Assembly: GCA_015179025.1 (NCBI GenBank) | Contig: WHUX01000125.1 | Location: 1-64,000, forward strand | Reading direction: 5' to 3' | DNA: 64,000 bases | From: Terfezia claveryi | Taxonomy: Eukaryota > Ascomycota > Pezizomycetes > Pezizales > Pezizaceae | Shown: piece by piece, positions 50,182-61,966 of the stretch | Layout: every line of letters starts with the position of its first letter | How positions within the stretch are numbered: the first letter of the stretch is position 1 | The notes under the pieces: generated by a model | The model's input: only the letters and a program-made list of their open reading frames with translations | The model's database searches: none | What the model was told of the DNA's origin: nothing | Made by a program: the position numbers and the translations under genes

Positions 50182-51597
50182 CTATGAGGCAAGGTCGACA
50201 AAGCAGGTGTAATTGGAAGACTGAGACCTACCCAAGTCAATCCACCTCCGCCCCTTACCCTTCTCACCCTCTATCGCTATTAGTCTTTTTACCCACTCCC
50301 GCACTCTCTTCATTTCCGCTTGCTCATCTACGCCATCACCTCCCTCATCTTCACCCTCCTCCTCTTCTTCTTCTTCTTCACTGTCTTCGTTGTCAACAAG
50401 TTTGGCTTCTCTCACAGGTTTGCTTCTCCTCAGCCGCCTGAGCAGCCCCACTAACCCCACTAATGCTGCAAGTAGCCACTTTTTGCTTGCATCAGTTCCA
50501 CCCATGTCCAGCATATCAGTGAGATCTTCCATTTCTGAGCTCACTAGAGCTATCTTTATCGAGTGAGGCATATTCGGAGTAATGACTTCATTCAGGTTGC
50601 CATTGGAAGGAGAAGCATTTGAGTGTATTAACCATCTATAGTATAACCACAAAGACTGGTCCTGAGGCTTCGTAATAATGGCTTTCTTTAAGAGGTTTAT
50701 TTCTATTTCTAAACTTAGCGATTATCAGAGATAGTTGGAACAATACTCACCGTCTTCTAAAAAGTCCATCCGCTCTTGCTTCTTCGCCCCTCGCTCTTCA
50801 AGAAGCCTTCCGACAAGCTTCGTCCTCGAATGCCACGCTGAATAATTACTCATATTGCTCTTAATCATGACTGTAGTGTATTCAAATTCCTGCTCCACCA
50901 AGCTCATGCCCTTCCCAATCATTCCTTTCTCTATGGCTCCAACAACAATTCTCCTATAGGCCCAACCATGAAAGTTCCTCTCATCTCTGCCGAGCATCAT
51001 TCCCACAAGCACCAGTTCTTCTTTCCATAGTCCTTGAGACTTCTCAAGCGAAAGGTATATGCCAGATTGAGATAGGACCCATAGCCGGTGATTCCAAAGC
51101 GCATAGCATTTCGGGTGGGATTTAAGAAGTGGAAGGAGGTGGATCAGTTCCCCTTTCAGTATCAGGAGAATAGACTTTTCCTCTTCACTGTCTGGGGCTG
51201 GTTTAGGTGTGACGGCTGGAGGCAGTATCCCATTGAGGAGGATCTCACGGCGATAGTTCCAGATTGTGTAGAACTCGGGATTCCGCTTCAGAAGGGTTGA
51301 GGTAAGGGCGAGAGTCGCATCACTATAATCCTTTTGAGACCTCTAAAACCCCCAATATCAGCACCTTCGGTGTATGAGATATGCATACAATGGATAAACG
51401 AACAGCACCCTGAACCCCAGCGACTAAGCTATTATATTCGTTGATCTTTTGGAGCTCTTCTCTGCGGAGAGCAGCCGTTCGGGTCTCTTTTGAATACGAA
51501 GTACGAGTGATGCCGTGCTGTGCATTGTGCAGTTGTCAGAGACTGCCGGCAAGGCAAGGAATCTGAGCTCTCACTCACACTTGCCATGTAGATGTAA
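50182..51597 (-). CDS. BET4: Rab geranylgeranyltransferase (type II) subunit alpha
   Basis: Alpha subunit of the enzyme that attaches geranylgeranyl groups to Rab GTPases presented by the escort protein. Exons: 51589-51597, 51389-51517, 50751-51342, 50182-50708; 1257 nt, 418 aa. The first exon is 9 nt (MAS), joining HGITRTSYSKETRTAALRRE, the standard N-terminal motif. PFTA repeats are clear: RNPEFYTIWNYRREIL, HPKCYALWNHRLWVL, DERNFHGWAYRRIVV, NMSNYSAWHSRTKLV and PQDQSLWLYYRWLI. The C-terminus is unusual: after a hydrophobic patch (WLLAALVGLVGLLRRL) comes an acidic run (EDSEEEEEEEEGEDEGG). A GT in DLGR near 50234 might start a further intron, so the last ~13 residues are uncertain. Confidence 0.9.
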
Positions 51598-53725
51598 CGC
51601 TGTTCCTTCGTGAACCATAAGCTGTCAACGCCGTTGCATACAAACCCGAAAGTCAACCTCACCCCCGGCTGCTTGGCATGTCCCCACTGTCTTACATAAC
51701 TCTCTTATCATGTGATTGGTAATCGCGGTTGAAATCAAATGAAGCCTTTGTATAGAACGATTTAAAGCATTTGATGAACGCAAGAATTTGCTATGGTAGG
51801 CAGCTACATAGGTATATACTGTAGATACGTACTACTCAACTCTTTACATGTGCACATTCAAAACCTCAGCTCTCGAAGTACATTTTTCTTCATCGCATCA
51901 AACGCATATCAACAGATGGTAGCTTCGAATATTTTGCTATCCCTTGGGCCTGATTTCCCACCTGATTAGAAGTAAGATGGGTCTAGAAACAAGCTTAACG
52001 GTACAATACTCGGAGCAACCTGACAGAACCGTAACGTGAACAGAAGTTAGTGAAAAATTGATGCATATCAAACGCAATATATTAAAATAGTGCCATGCGC
52101 CTCCGACAGCTACAATATACTCGAACTTGCATTATTGCGTAGGATTTCCATGCAAACTGAAGAGGTCATGTAGCGACAAGGTATCTTTTGAGGGTAACAG
52201 CCGTGCTGCATAGGTATTTGATGCAATAAGAGAGATTATGTGGATATAAGCAATGCAGTTAGAGATTTGCCGCTATTGATATGGTTGCTTGGGTAGTACA
52301 TTTTCTCGCTCGGCCTGGCAGCAACTCATTGGAATTAGACTGGCAAGGTAAATAGCACAATGCAGGTTGAGAACAGTGGAATCGGCGGAAACGTCATATG
52401 TGGGTCAAGTTCAGGGTAATGCCTCTGTGACTTCTACACCTCCCCAATTTGCTAAGAGTCCGATTATCAGCTACCTCCGACGAGTCAGCGCTGTTTGCCT
52501 CTGGGCTGTCCCAATGCCTCTGGTAATAATCCCTCGGAGGCAGTGGAGATCTACTGAGTCCTAATATTCCTGATCTACCAAGTCTCTGTGAGTTCCTCAA
52601 CCCCACCTTGAAATTTAAAGGCTGATAGAACGATACCGAACAACAGATATCAAATCATTGATCCCTTCTCAGAACAATTATGGTTTTGGGGTTCTTGACT
52701 CCAAAGAATGAGCAGCTCGCTGACCCAGGCCTCGAGCATGTATTTGATCTTGGTTGTTACAAATATTCGTAAAAGGAAGAGCTGGGTGCCCATAAAAGTA
52801 TGCAGTATGGTGGTAGTGGTGGTGTTGGTGCGGGGTCGGGGGTGCAGCAGGTTATGGCGTGTTATTATGATTACTCTCGGGGGGATACGAGGATTGAGAC
52901 TTATTACGCCCCGCCAAATATGTTGCATGTGGGGAGTTGCGTATCTGAGTCCGGAACTGGGGAATAAACCTGAGTCGGGTGTGAGTTCACAGGCAGAGTT
53001 GTGTGTGTGTGGGCGCGGGGGGGCAGTCGCTTACTCCAGTGGAGCTGGCGGCGGAGAGGAGAGGGGGTTGTAGAAAGTGAGAATATAACATCACCATGGT
53101 GATCGGGGGAAAGTCTTGAATTAATGGTGACGGCTACAGACGGCGTCTTTGACTTTGGTTTTGGTTTTCTTTTATGCAAGTAGCTATAGTCTACTTTCTG
53201 GAGTCATTTGGAGGAGTTTAGACACCTGTACGATAGTTGATGAATAGTAGAGTAGACGGTACTCTACCTGACAACCACCTAGAATATTGCTTCGAAGGAA
53301 TGTTTCACGAAACATATACGTTTTAGGTTGTCATATCCATACAGGATTTTTGAGATTCTGGAAATCGAATGGGGGCGAGAGAAACAAACCCTATTTCCTC
53401 CCCTTGTAGATGAACTCTTTTACACTTTCCACTGGGTTATTTTGGCTCACACAGGATCCTTTGGAGAAGCATATATCATTCGTATCGGCTCAGCTCTTTA
53501 GTCTCGGATTCCAGCAGCGTTACAAGTGCCTGCCTTCCCTGACGTTGGCGGTTTCAATACGGGCTGCACTGGACTCGGGACTCTAGCGACCTTCATCAAC
53601 GCTTCACAGACACAGGGAGTGGTCAGGCTGGGTTCCAGTCCAAAAAGCGGCAGCAGCATCAGACACATACAGTACCTACAGTATTTCCACGTATACTTAC
53701 AGCTACGGCCTACTTGGCTATATCG
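51598..53725. other. Divergent spacer between BET4 and SSN3
   Basis: 2.1 kb with the two promoters. It holds a GT-rich stretch near 52812-52850 and a GTGTGTGTGGGCGCGGGGGGG run near 53004. Small ORFs (for example 52708-53073) track these low-complexity stretches. No gene is supported. Confidence 0.5.
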
Positions 53726-55980
53726 ATGCCATCGAAAGGATCTGGAACTCGTAGAGGTTCTCGGCCCGGGAATCAGCCAAAACCCCGGAAACCACGGGCA
53801 ACAAATAAGTTCACAACCGCATCTACGGGTCAGCTGCAGCAGGAGCGATTCCGAAGGGAGTCTATTGGGGAGCAGATTATCGTCCGGCCTGTGCCTCGAA
53901 GTACCAGTAGTACGCTTACAGAACCTGCGGGCAGTGGAGTGGTTGGCCAGGGTTTAGCTGCAGCTCACACGGATCCGGCAGGAGAATTGCAATTGACGGC
54001 TGCTGCAGCTACTGACGACGTTGAAGATACAACATCAACTTCGACTGCAACAACTGCGACTGCGCATGCTGGGCCGAGTCTCGGTGGCAGCTCGACGATA
54101 ACCACGAGAGGAGCTGCTGGGAAGTGTATTGAGGCTGGGAGTGGGACTGGAGTTGGGATTCACGGGAGTGGGATAAATAAGGATATTGATACAACAAAAC
54201 CAAATACGTCAACCGATTCATATTCAGCTACGACTACAGCTACAGCTACAGCCGCGAAGGCAACCTCGATACCCGAGAGAAATCAGGGGAAACGCACTGG
54301 CAGCGTCGACGACTCAGCCATCGCGCGCGCGAGAGCAAGAGCCTTCGACTCCAAAGTCGCAACTGCCGGAGCCACAACTACCCACATCACTGCAAAAATC
54401 TCCCTCACTGCCGCCCACAAACCTAGAAAATCCCCCAGAGCCACCCTCGGCCCCGCCAGAATCAACCTCAAACTTACCGTCCCCCCTCCGGCACCCCCAC
54501 CTCCACCATCATCAACAACCACCTCCCTAACTCCGCACTCCCGCCTCTCGTCCATTTGCTCCCGATCTCGAACCCACACACCTCTACCTGTACCTCCTAT
54601 CACATCCTCCTCCACCACAGGAGCAAAGACGATGCCGCCCCAACCCTACCAGTCCAAAGTCAAGATTCAGCAAAAGTACCATATTATCGGGTTCATAAGC
54701 TCGGGGACGTATGGGAGGGTGTTTAAGGCGAGGAGTAGAGATCCGGAGAATAAGGGAGAGTTTGCGATTAAGAAGTATGTATTGCTCATCTGGGGGATGG
54801 ACCGTTTACTAAATGGGAGGGGGTAGGTTTAAGCCAGACAAGGAGGGTGAGGTGTCGTATACAGGGATATCACAGAGTGCGATAAGGGAGATGGCGGTAA
54901 GATATATAATCCTCTGCTGATGGGAAAGGGGAATAGTAGACAGGTGCTAATAAATGGTGGGGATAGCTATGTAGCGAGTTAAGTCATGAGAACGTTATTC
55001 ATCTTGTGGAGATAATACTAGAGGATAAATGTATATACATGGTCTTCGAGTACGCCGAGCACGACCTCCTAGTACGATAACCCCTCCTACTCTCTTCTTT
55101 CTGACTACAGCTAACCTCTATCCTCCACACACAGCAAATCATCCATTTCCACTCGCACCCCGACCGCCCACGCATCCCCGAATCCACAATCAAATCCGTT
55201 CTCTGGCAACTCCTTAACGGTGTCTCCTACCTACACCAAAATTGGGTTTTACACCGGGACCTGAAACCCGCCAACATTATGGTGACTGGATCTGGTGAAG
55301 TCAAAATTGGAGACCTCGGCCTCGCGCGGCTATTCTGGAAGCCCCTGCAACCGCTATTCTCAGGGGATAAGGTCGTCGTGACGATATGGTACCGGGCGCC
55401 GGAGCTCCTCCTAGGAAGTAGACACTATACCCCCTCAATCGACCTTTGGGCCGTGGGTTGTATTTTCGCAGAGCTACTTGCCCTCCGCCCCATCTTCAAA
55501 GGCGAGGAGGCAAAGATGGATAATAAGAAGAATGTACCGTTTCAGCGGAACCAGATGGGCAAGATCATCGAGATTCTAGGCACGCCGACAAAGGAGCGCT
55601 GGGCGACCATCCACCAGCAACCGGAGTACGCCCAGCTCCAGGGCTTTAAGCCTACCCCACCGCAACTTGATACGTGGTATGCGCAGATCGGCGCGACGAA
55701 TAGACTGGGCTTTGAGCTGCTCCAGGGCCTGCTCGAGTATGACCCCGTCAAGAGGTTGACTGCCTCACGGGCACTAGAGCATAAGTATTTTTTGGAAGGA
55801 GCGAAGTTGTCGTTGAATGCCTTTGAGCCGGCGGTGGGGACCCCGCCGATTGAATATCCGCATAGGAGGGTCAGTCAGGAGGATAATGATATTTCGCAGC
55901 CGGGGACGAAGAGGGCGGGAGTCCAGGATGATTCATTGGGTGGGCAGAGGAAGAAGGTAAGGCAGGATGGGGACCGATAG
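53726..55980 (+). CDS. SSN3: Cyclin-dependent kinase 8 (Mediator kinase Ssn3/Srb10)
   Basis: Kinase of the Mediator CDK8 module, which with cyclin C phosphorylates transcription factors and RNA polymerase II. Four exons: 53726-54774, 54827-54896, 54967-55071, 55135-55980; 2070 nt, 689 aa. The catalytic domain begins after residue ~310 with [11 protein letters not shown] (glycine loop), then the SQSAIRE cyclin-contact helix typical of CDK8, [15 protein letters not shown] and [10 protein letters not shown]. It continues to residue ~610, followed by a basic tail ([13 protein letters not shown]). The first ~300 residues are low-complexity (Thr/Ala/Ser-rich, then Pro-rich [11 protein letters not shown]). 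If the kinase were shorter, the Met at about 54631 ([18 protein letters not shown]) would be the natural start, as in most fungi. Which start is used cannot be told from sequence alone. Confidence 0.92.
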
Positions 55981-56035
55981 GTACGGTGCGATGGGGATTT
56001 GAGTTGGTAGGGGGGAGAGGGAGAGGGAGAGGCAG

Positions 56036-56090
56036 TTGGAGTTCAAGTTGGAATTGGAGTTGGAGTTGGAGTTGGAGTTGGAGTTGGAGG
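56036..56090 (+). repeat. GGAGTT hexanucleotide minisatellite
   Basis: About eight units of GGAGTT, with early variants (TCAAGTT, GGAATT) and a regular run towards the 3' end. It lies ~55 bp past the SSN3 stop codon, in what is probably its 3' UTR. Confidence 0.85.
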
Positions 56091-56683
56091 GGGATGTGGA
56101 TGCGTGTTGAAAGTGATTTGGCGTTGTGGTTTCGTAGCGTGGGCGTTGGAATTTGCATTTTGCTGTCATGGGAATGGGATGGGCTTTTACGAGGGAATAT
56201 GGAAAGAAAATGTCAATGGCTGTAGAATTATATATATGGAGGATAAATGCGTATTCCTTTTTTTTTTGGCATGATATACTTACTAACTGTCAGTCGTTCC
56301 AAAGAAGTCTAGAGTAAGTAAAAACTTACAAACTCCGGCAGCCAATAGGCAAACATTATGTCGATTTAGATACAAGTCGGTTGACCGCCGGGGATCGAAG
56401 AATCGAAGAATCATCTTTAACTAAGTTACATATATATTATATCGGGGTCCCCTTCAAGATGGGATTGGGGGGGGGGGGAGAAAGGGCTACTTAAATGTTC
56501 TACTGTATGTTAGTTAACTGTACTCTGTATGTAGATATATACACTGTATATGAAGATTTTGCTCTGCCTTTTTTTCATTTTTTCTTTTAACTAGAAGTGG
56601 GTGGAGTTTTTCTGTGTTTGCTCTTAGGCGTACTGACTGTACCGGTATACATACCAGTTCTCGTTGCTACTGGTGGTCTGTGG

Positions 56684-56771
56684 GTACTCGCAAAAAATCA
56701 GAAATCAGGCCCCAGCCGAAATAATGTCGGTTGCTTATGTCTAAGGCTGGGGGTCTGAATTCTTGCGGTAC
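56684..56771. mobile_element. 88-bp MITE with TA target duplication
   Basis: The left end (ACTCGCAAAAAATCAG, then CCCCAGCC) pairs with the right end (GGCTGGGGGTCTG, then TTCTTGCGG) to form a long hairpin. TA dinucleotides at 56685-56686 and 56769-56770 flank it. A truncated relative lies at 41976-42034. Confidence 0.65.
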
Positions 56772-58488
56772 TCATTATTCACTTAAACAATTACTTGCAG
56801 CCTCTTTACACTTCACAAAAAGATCATAACGATGCACAAAAATATTTCAAAGAGAAGCAGATATCATTTCACAGACGCTACTGAAGTAGGTACACACAAC
56901 CCGGCTATGAGCAGTTCCTTCCATGATACCCGAACCTTCCATATAAAAAAGGGGGGGGGGGAGGCAGAGGGATACGTCTATCTCGGAGGAGCCCCCCACC
57001 CTAGAAAAAAGAGATTTTCGTATTCGTACAAAATACTTGAAAGTTTTTTTTTAGGGGGGTTTTGATTTATGTTCTTTTTATTTATTTTGGGGTAACACAA
57101 AAGCAGTATGCACAATTGTGCAAACGCTGAAGCGCAAGAAATCTGAACTCGGGGGGAGGGGGTGATCGGAGGTGAAGGGAAGCCAAGTCATGGGGAATGA
57201 CTTCCGGAGGGACGTGATCCGATATTGCATTTATATGTATGACGGAAATTGCGAGGGTAGGGTCTCTCGGATGCGGGGGGGAAACTAGCCCCAGAGATAC
57301 GTGCGGCAGCAGGTGACTCAGTGAAGAGCTCCGCATGGCGCAACGTGTGTGGTCCGCAGTTGGTCGATAGAGGAGGGCTCCACCGAAATGGGGGAAGAAA
57401 AATTATTATAGATTACTCAGTGAAGAGCTCCATAAGAGAACCGAGAGGGATCCCGACTATACAGATGAATATCGAGGTGGAGGTGGGGAGGGCCCAGCGC
57501 CTCTCTGTGTATGTACACAATATATGTTTGTGTAGACCATAGAGAGCAGGGTGGCCTTTCAAAACTCTGGGGAGGAAGGGGGGTTTATATTCCCGCTCTG
57601 CCCAGCACTCATCTTCGATCATCAATAGGAGGATACCACTAGAAATAGGGTGGTTGGGTTCATTGCCCGCGGTACATACATGCACATAGAGTGGTGACCG
57701 CCAATTTGAGCATGTCAGCTGGACAGGAAACGTGCAGAGGCATATGAGTTGTAATATATGGATAAGTAGAACGTCTGTTATTGGCCAGATCACCTGCATC
57801 ACGCATAGGAATCAGTTTGTATTCGAAAGATCCAATGGAGCTGAGCCTGGGCAAGTGAGCCATGTGGAGAAGAGGAGTCGAAACCAATGAGGGCACATTG
57901 ACCGATGTCATATAGCTTAGCGAAGAAACCTGTCTTCGAGAGCCCCCCTTAGTTCTAGCTAATATTTTCCAATTAGCATTAAGGAAGACGTCACATCTAT
58001 CCAACCGCCTCCCCCGCTTCCACAGTGGCGCCATACGAATTATCCACTGATGTTCATGATGATATAGAGATGCAAATGAATATTCAACCCCTCTCCTCAT
58101 CACCTCTCCGACATGGTAAGTGAGCAATTGAAGAATATGTGGAGTGGGATAAAATATTGGAGACAACAGGCGAGGGGCTGTTATATGTGGTAGTTATGTG
58201 GGAAACAACTGGTTTGTCCATATTGGTAATTATTGGTAAGTTGTACTTATAGAACCCCAGGCTGGTTTAGGGTTTGTGCCAACCAGCTAAATAGAACGTA
58301 TCTGGTTGCATGATGCCAACCAGACTACTTATGCATGACCCACCGACCAAACAAAGGCTAACTAGATACCGCAAAAACTTCAAGTAAGACCCATGTTCGA
58401 ACTACTGATGCCCGTGAAAGCTTGGCTGTGCAGTTTGATAACTAGAATCCGACAGGCTGCAAAAAATTTGTAACTCGACCAAAAGACG

Positions 58489-59497
58489 ATGCCTCGAGAA
58501 CCAGAACCCTCGAACAATGAGAAGGCATTTGTGCTTGAAGCAATCCAACAAGGATTACGAGTGGATGGGCGGCAGCTTGATGAATTCCGAAAAGTAGACA
58601 TCTCTTTTGGAGAGGAATTTGGGCTAACAGATGTCAAGCTGGGAAGAACAAGGTGAACATCTGAACTTTTTGATTTCAGTAAGCACCATTTCTCACAAAA
58701 TCGAGTAGGGTCATTGCACGAGTCTCTGCAGAAGTTACAAAGCCGTACCCAGATCGCCCATTCGAAGGCATATTCTCAATCACTACTGAACTCGGACCAA
58801 TGGCATCACCGGCATTCGAAGTGGGACGGTCTGTACCATCATGCAAACTTCCCTGATCCAGGGACCTTTAGTAGCTTATAAAAGATTATAATCTAGGTCA
58901 ACGGAGCAAGAAGTCCTCCTCGCCCGCCTGATTGAAAAAGCAATTCGGCGATCAAATGCTATCGATCAGGAATCTCTCTGCATTGTAGCCGGTCAGAAGT
59001 GCTGGAGCGTTCGAGCTGACGTACATTTTCTCGACCATGACGGTGCCCTTGTTGATGCCAGTTGCATTGCAGTCATTGCTGCTCTGGCTCACTTCCGGCG
59101 ACCAGATGTCTCTGTTGAAGGAGAGAAGGTAACCATACATACCCTCACAGAGCGAGTACCTGTGCCACTATCAATACTTCACCACCCTATCTGCGTTACT
59201 TTTTCCTTTTTTCATGGAGGCGAAATAGTCCTTATGGATGCGACACTACAAGAAGAACAATTGAGAGAAGGGGATATGACGATTACTCTGAATAAACATG
59301 GAGAGGTGTGCCAAATTTCGAAGGCAGGTGGTACGGCGATTGAAGCTGTCGTTCTAATGAGATGTGCAACTCAAGCACTGCTAGTGGTACGCCAAGTCAC
59401 AGAGCTACTCATGAACAAGCTGGAAGAGGATCAAGCAAAGAGGGTGAGAAGGGATAATTTATTGGAGGCTTCAGCAGAAAACGACAGGGGGGCCTAA
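58489..59497 (+). CDS. RRP45: Exosome core subunit Rrp45 (RNase PH-like)
   Basis: One of the six RNase PH-type ring proteins of the RNA exosome, structural rather than catalytic, equivalent to human EXOSC9. Exons: 58489-58652, 58709-58828, 58897-59497; 885 nt, 294 aa (family ~300). The start MPREPEPSNNEKAFVLEAI leads into GLRVDGRQLDEFRKVDISFG, the classic opening of the fold. It continues with VIARVSAEVTKPYPDRPFEG, FSITTELGPMASPAF, CWSVRADVHFLDHDGALVDA and REGDMTITLNKHGEVCQISK. Both introns are canonical (56 and 68 nt). The gene is isolated between spacers. DIS3, the catalytic partner in the complex, lies ~26 kb upstream on the same strand. Confidence 0.95.
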
Positions 59498-61053
59498 TAC
59501 AGGTGGCCGACAAAAGTGATGGGCCGCCGCCGCTGTCCTGGCTTGAATAGTTGAATAGATCAAGACTTTGGTTGCTGTATTAGTGTGATAGCATTGGTGG
59601 GGTTTTAAAAACGGTAATTTAAATCACTGCAAGAGATACAGCAGCAAATAATGGTAACCCCAATTCAAAGTTTGATACCCTACCACTAATGAGCCAGAAC
59701 ACCTTTAAATATTTGTTGATAATATATTGATGTTGCTCTACTTGGAATTTGTAGCATGAGTGATATGTTGCCAATCCGCTTGAACAAACTAACCAGAAGT
59801 ATTAGCAACCTCCTCAAAACGAACTTGCGGAAACAAAAGTAATATCCAAACACAATGCCTCAGAGTAACTATGAACGAATATCCCCCAGGTTGTTGGTTG
59901 TCACCAACATAGCCCCCACCTACACAATCCAACCCCAGAAACCCCAAAACGGGGTATGTATCTAGGAATTGGGCCTTCAATGGGGGCACGGTCGAGGTAG
60001 AAAAGTCTTCATCTCCGGCAGATTCGTAAAGGGTGGGATCTTGAGAACCAAACGTACCTAAATTGAAGATTGTATGTAGGCGTTTACTGGTGATATGGTA
60101 AAGTTATACTGCGGTGGAAAATTTGCACATTGAGGGTCTTTATATATCTTGGCGGTGTCGGTCTTGGCGTTTTTACAGTCTCAAAACTAGGACTGTTGAG
60201 AGCATATGTTAAGACTGGCACACACATGTAAACTACAGCATCTACCGGTACTTGCTATCACGTATTCACTGTATAATTCTGTTTAATGTGTCTCGATTCA
60301 CATATCTCGCACTCACACATACGTCGTACATAACACGTCGTACAGACATATTCGTACTCACGTGACGTGAAGTGTGGCCATCTATTCTGTTGCTACTCCC
60401 AATATGTATTATTGGGGCAAAGCCAGACTATATTGGGGCTGATTTGTAATATTGTATGACGGTCCAGTGAAACTAACAGGTCATTGTGAGTCTCCACCGG
60501 TGGGACATAATTTGGAGATGCGGATAAGAGGCGGCTATAAAAAAAAATGGAGAAAATAGAGCGACAAGCAAAGAAAGATATAAACAGAGACAATTCCCCA
60601 GTGCAGACGAGGTTTCCTACACACGGCATACTGCACAAACAAACACGAATTCTCTCTCCTCTGCTAAAATTCCTCCACTCATAACCTCGTAACCTAACAG
60701 TAAGGTGTATTCATGTGATGCAGGAGACTAGAACTGTATTAAGGGTGGAGAGGAGAAAGGTAGGGGATTCGAGCCTGAAGTGGCCCCTGAAGAGCTTGAG
60801 AAGCCCAAGGTTGAAAGGAAACGGGAGGGAAAGAAGGAATGTAGTAGCAAGCCTTACTAATAGGATGCCAATGAAAATTAACGGTTTTTGTGTTTCTGGG
60901 TTGGTAGTCCGATCTAATCTTATCAACCTCGACGTATGCCAAGCATCCAACCGAATTCCCACCAATGTAAACTGAAGCCGAGATCACCTCCGAAGGAACC
61001 AGTTGACCTTTTCTTCGCATTACACGACCGTATTCAGTGGCTTTATTGAAGAG
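59498..61053. other. Spacer with no supported gene
   Basis: 1.55 kb. A minus-strand ORF at 59789-59989, with an upstream extension to about 60058, reads plausibly but has no start or family. A short segment near 60670-60700 matches one near 6406-6440. The plus-strand region 60715-60975 and its antisense ORF are unassigned. Confidence 0.4.
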
Positions 61054-61742
61054 ATGGCATCCGGATATGGTCTCAATGGTGGTGAGTGGAAAATGGCATT
61101 TCTTACCCCCTCTCCTCGCTGTACCTACTTGTCTCCGAAGGAGGTGCCTCTGTAGTCAATGATATACTAATTGCTGCGCTGGTTCCTAATTAGGTGTGAG
61201 CAGAGTATGTCGAACTCTTCCTTACTGAGCTTCAGAATCGCTATCCGCGTCATACCCAGCCATGCGCTCGCCCCACTGAAGCCCACTCCCTACCCCCGAT
61301 CCTCTTCCCTCATTGCTATACCTCCCTACGCTTTGCTCATGGAATTGCTTCCCACTACTTATGGTTCCGGATGTCTCATTTTAGTGTTTCCCCTTCTGGC
61401 AGGACCTGCTTGCATGCTATGTCGTGAACACCGCGGACGGAAATGCGGAGGGAAAGTGGAAGTGTATTCCCCAGCGAGACGACTACTTTGAGTGCCTTCA
61501 CCACAAGAAAGAGGTCAGCATGCTCTCTCTTCCGGCCAATTATTTCTTGGCACCTTTTGTGCGATACTGAACCTTGCGAATCGCAACTACAGATTGAAAA
61601 AGTGAGAGCTATTCGAGCAGCATATATTCGACACGAGATTGCCAACCCTGGGTTCAGCAAAGGAGAAGCAGGGGGGGTAGCGGGAGCGAAGAGTAGTGTT
61701 GGTGGGGTGAAAGGATTGGGGCTAGTGGGTAGCGAAAAGTGA
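61054..61742 (+). CDS. NDUFS5: Mitochondrial complex I 15-kDa subunit (NDUFS5-like, twin CX9C)
   Basis: Accessory subunit of NADH:ubiquinone oxidoreductase on the intermembrane-space side. Four exons: 61054-61081, 61194-61204, 61385-61513, 61593-61742; 318 nt, 105 aa. Exon 2 is only 11 nt (encoding VSR) and is needed to link MASGYGLNGG to CFPFWQDLLAC. The protein carries two CX9C motifs, CFPFWQDLLAC and CIPQRDDYFEC, the Mia40-import signature. These are followed by LHHKKE and a Gly-rich tail ending KGLGLVGSEK. Introns are 112, 180 and 79 nt, the last with a GTCAGC donor. It is tail to tail with the Pet191 gene, 224 bp between stops. Identification is good. Confidence 0.88.
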
Positions 61743-61966
61743 GAGCTGTGTGGCGAAGGACAGAGGTGAATGAGACGGGAGATGTGGTCATAGACAATGT
61801 GTATAAATTTGTTTTTGAGATTTTTAGCAGAGTGCCTTTGGTAGCAGTAGCAGAACTATTACCTGTGCCCACCGCCGCGCTTCCAACCTTTGGTTGGCCT
61901 TGTGATATATCTCTGCTTATGCCAGCTTATCTCCTTTTTCTCTGTCACCTCTTCTCACCCTTTCTT

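Larger units (their letters stand above)
55981..58488. other. 2.5-kb spacer with minisatellite, homopolymers and a MITE
   Basis: Just after SSN3 there is a GGAGTT hexamer repeat (about 56036-56090). G-runs lie near 56468, 56951 and 57153, and an 88-bp MITE at 56684-56771. Two copies of a 17-bp word, ACTCAGTGAAGAGCTCC, are near 57314 and 57415. Motif copies are at 58276-58286 (partial) and 58315-58327. Small ORFs follow these features; no gene is supported. Confidence 0.5.

Noticed and set aside
59789..59989. Minus-strand ORF with plausible sequence (LDTYPVLGFLGLDCVGGGY)
   Set aside because: The frame is open upstream to about 60058, but I found no start codon, splice-joined exon or family; may be a decayed gene fragment.
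60739..61020. 93-codon minus-strand ORF upstream of the complex I subunit
   Set aside because: Reads plausibly in part (VYIGGNSVGCLAYVEVDK) but has no recognisable family, and its promoter and 3' contexts are undefined.
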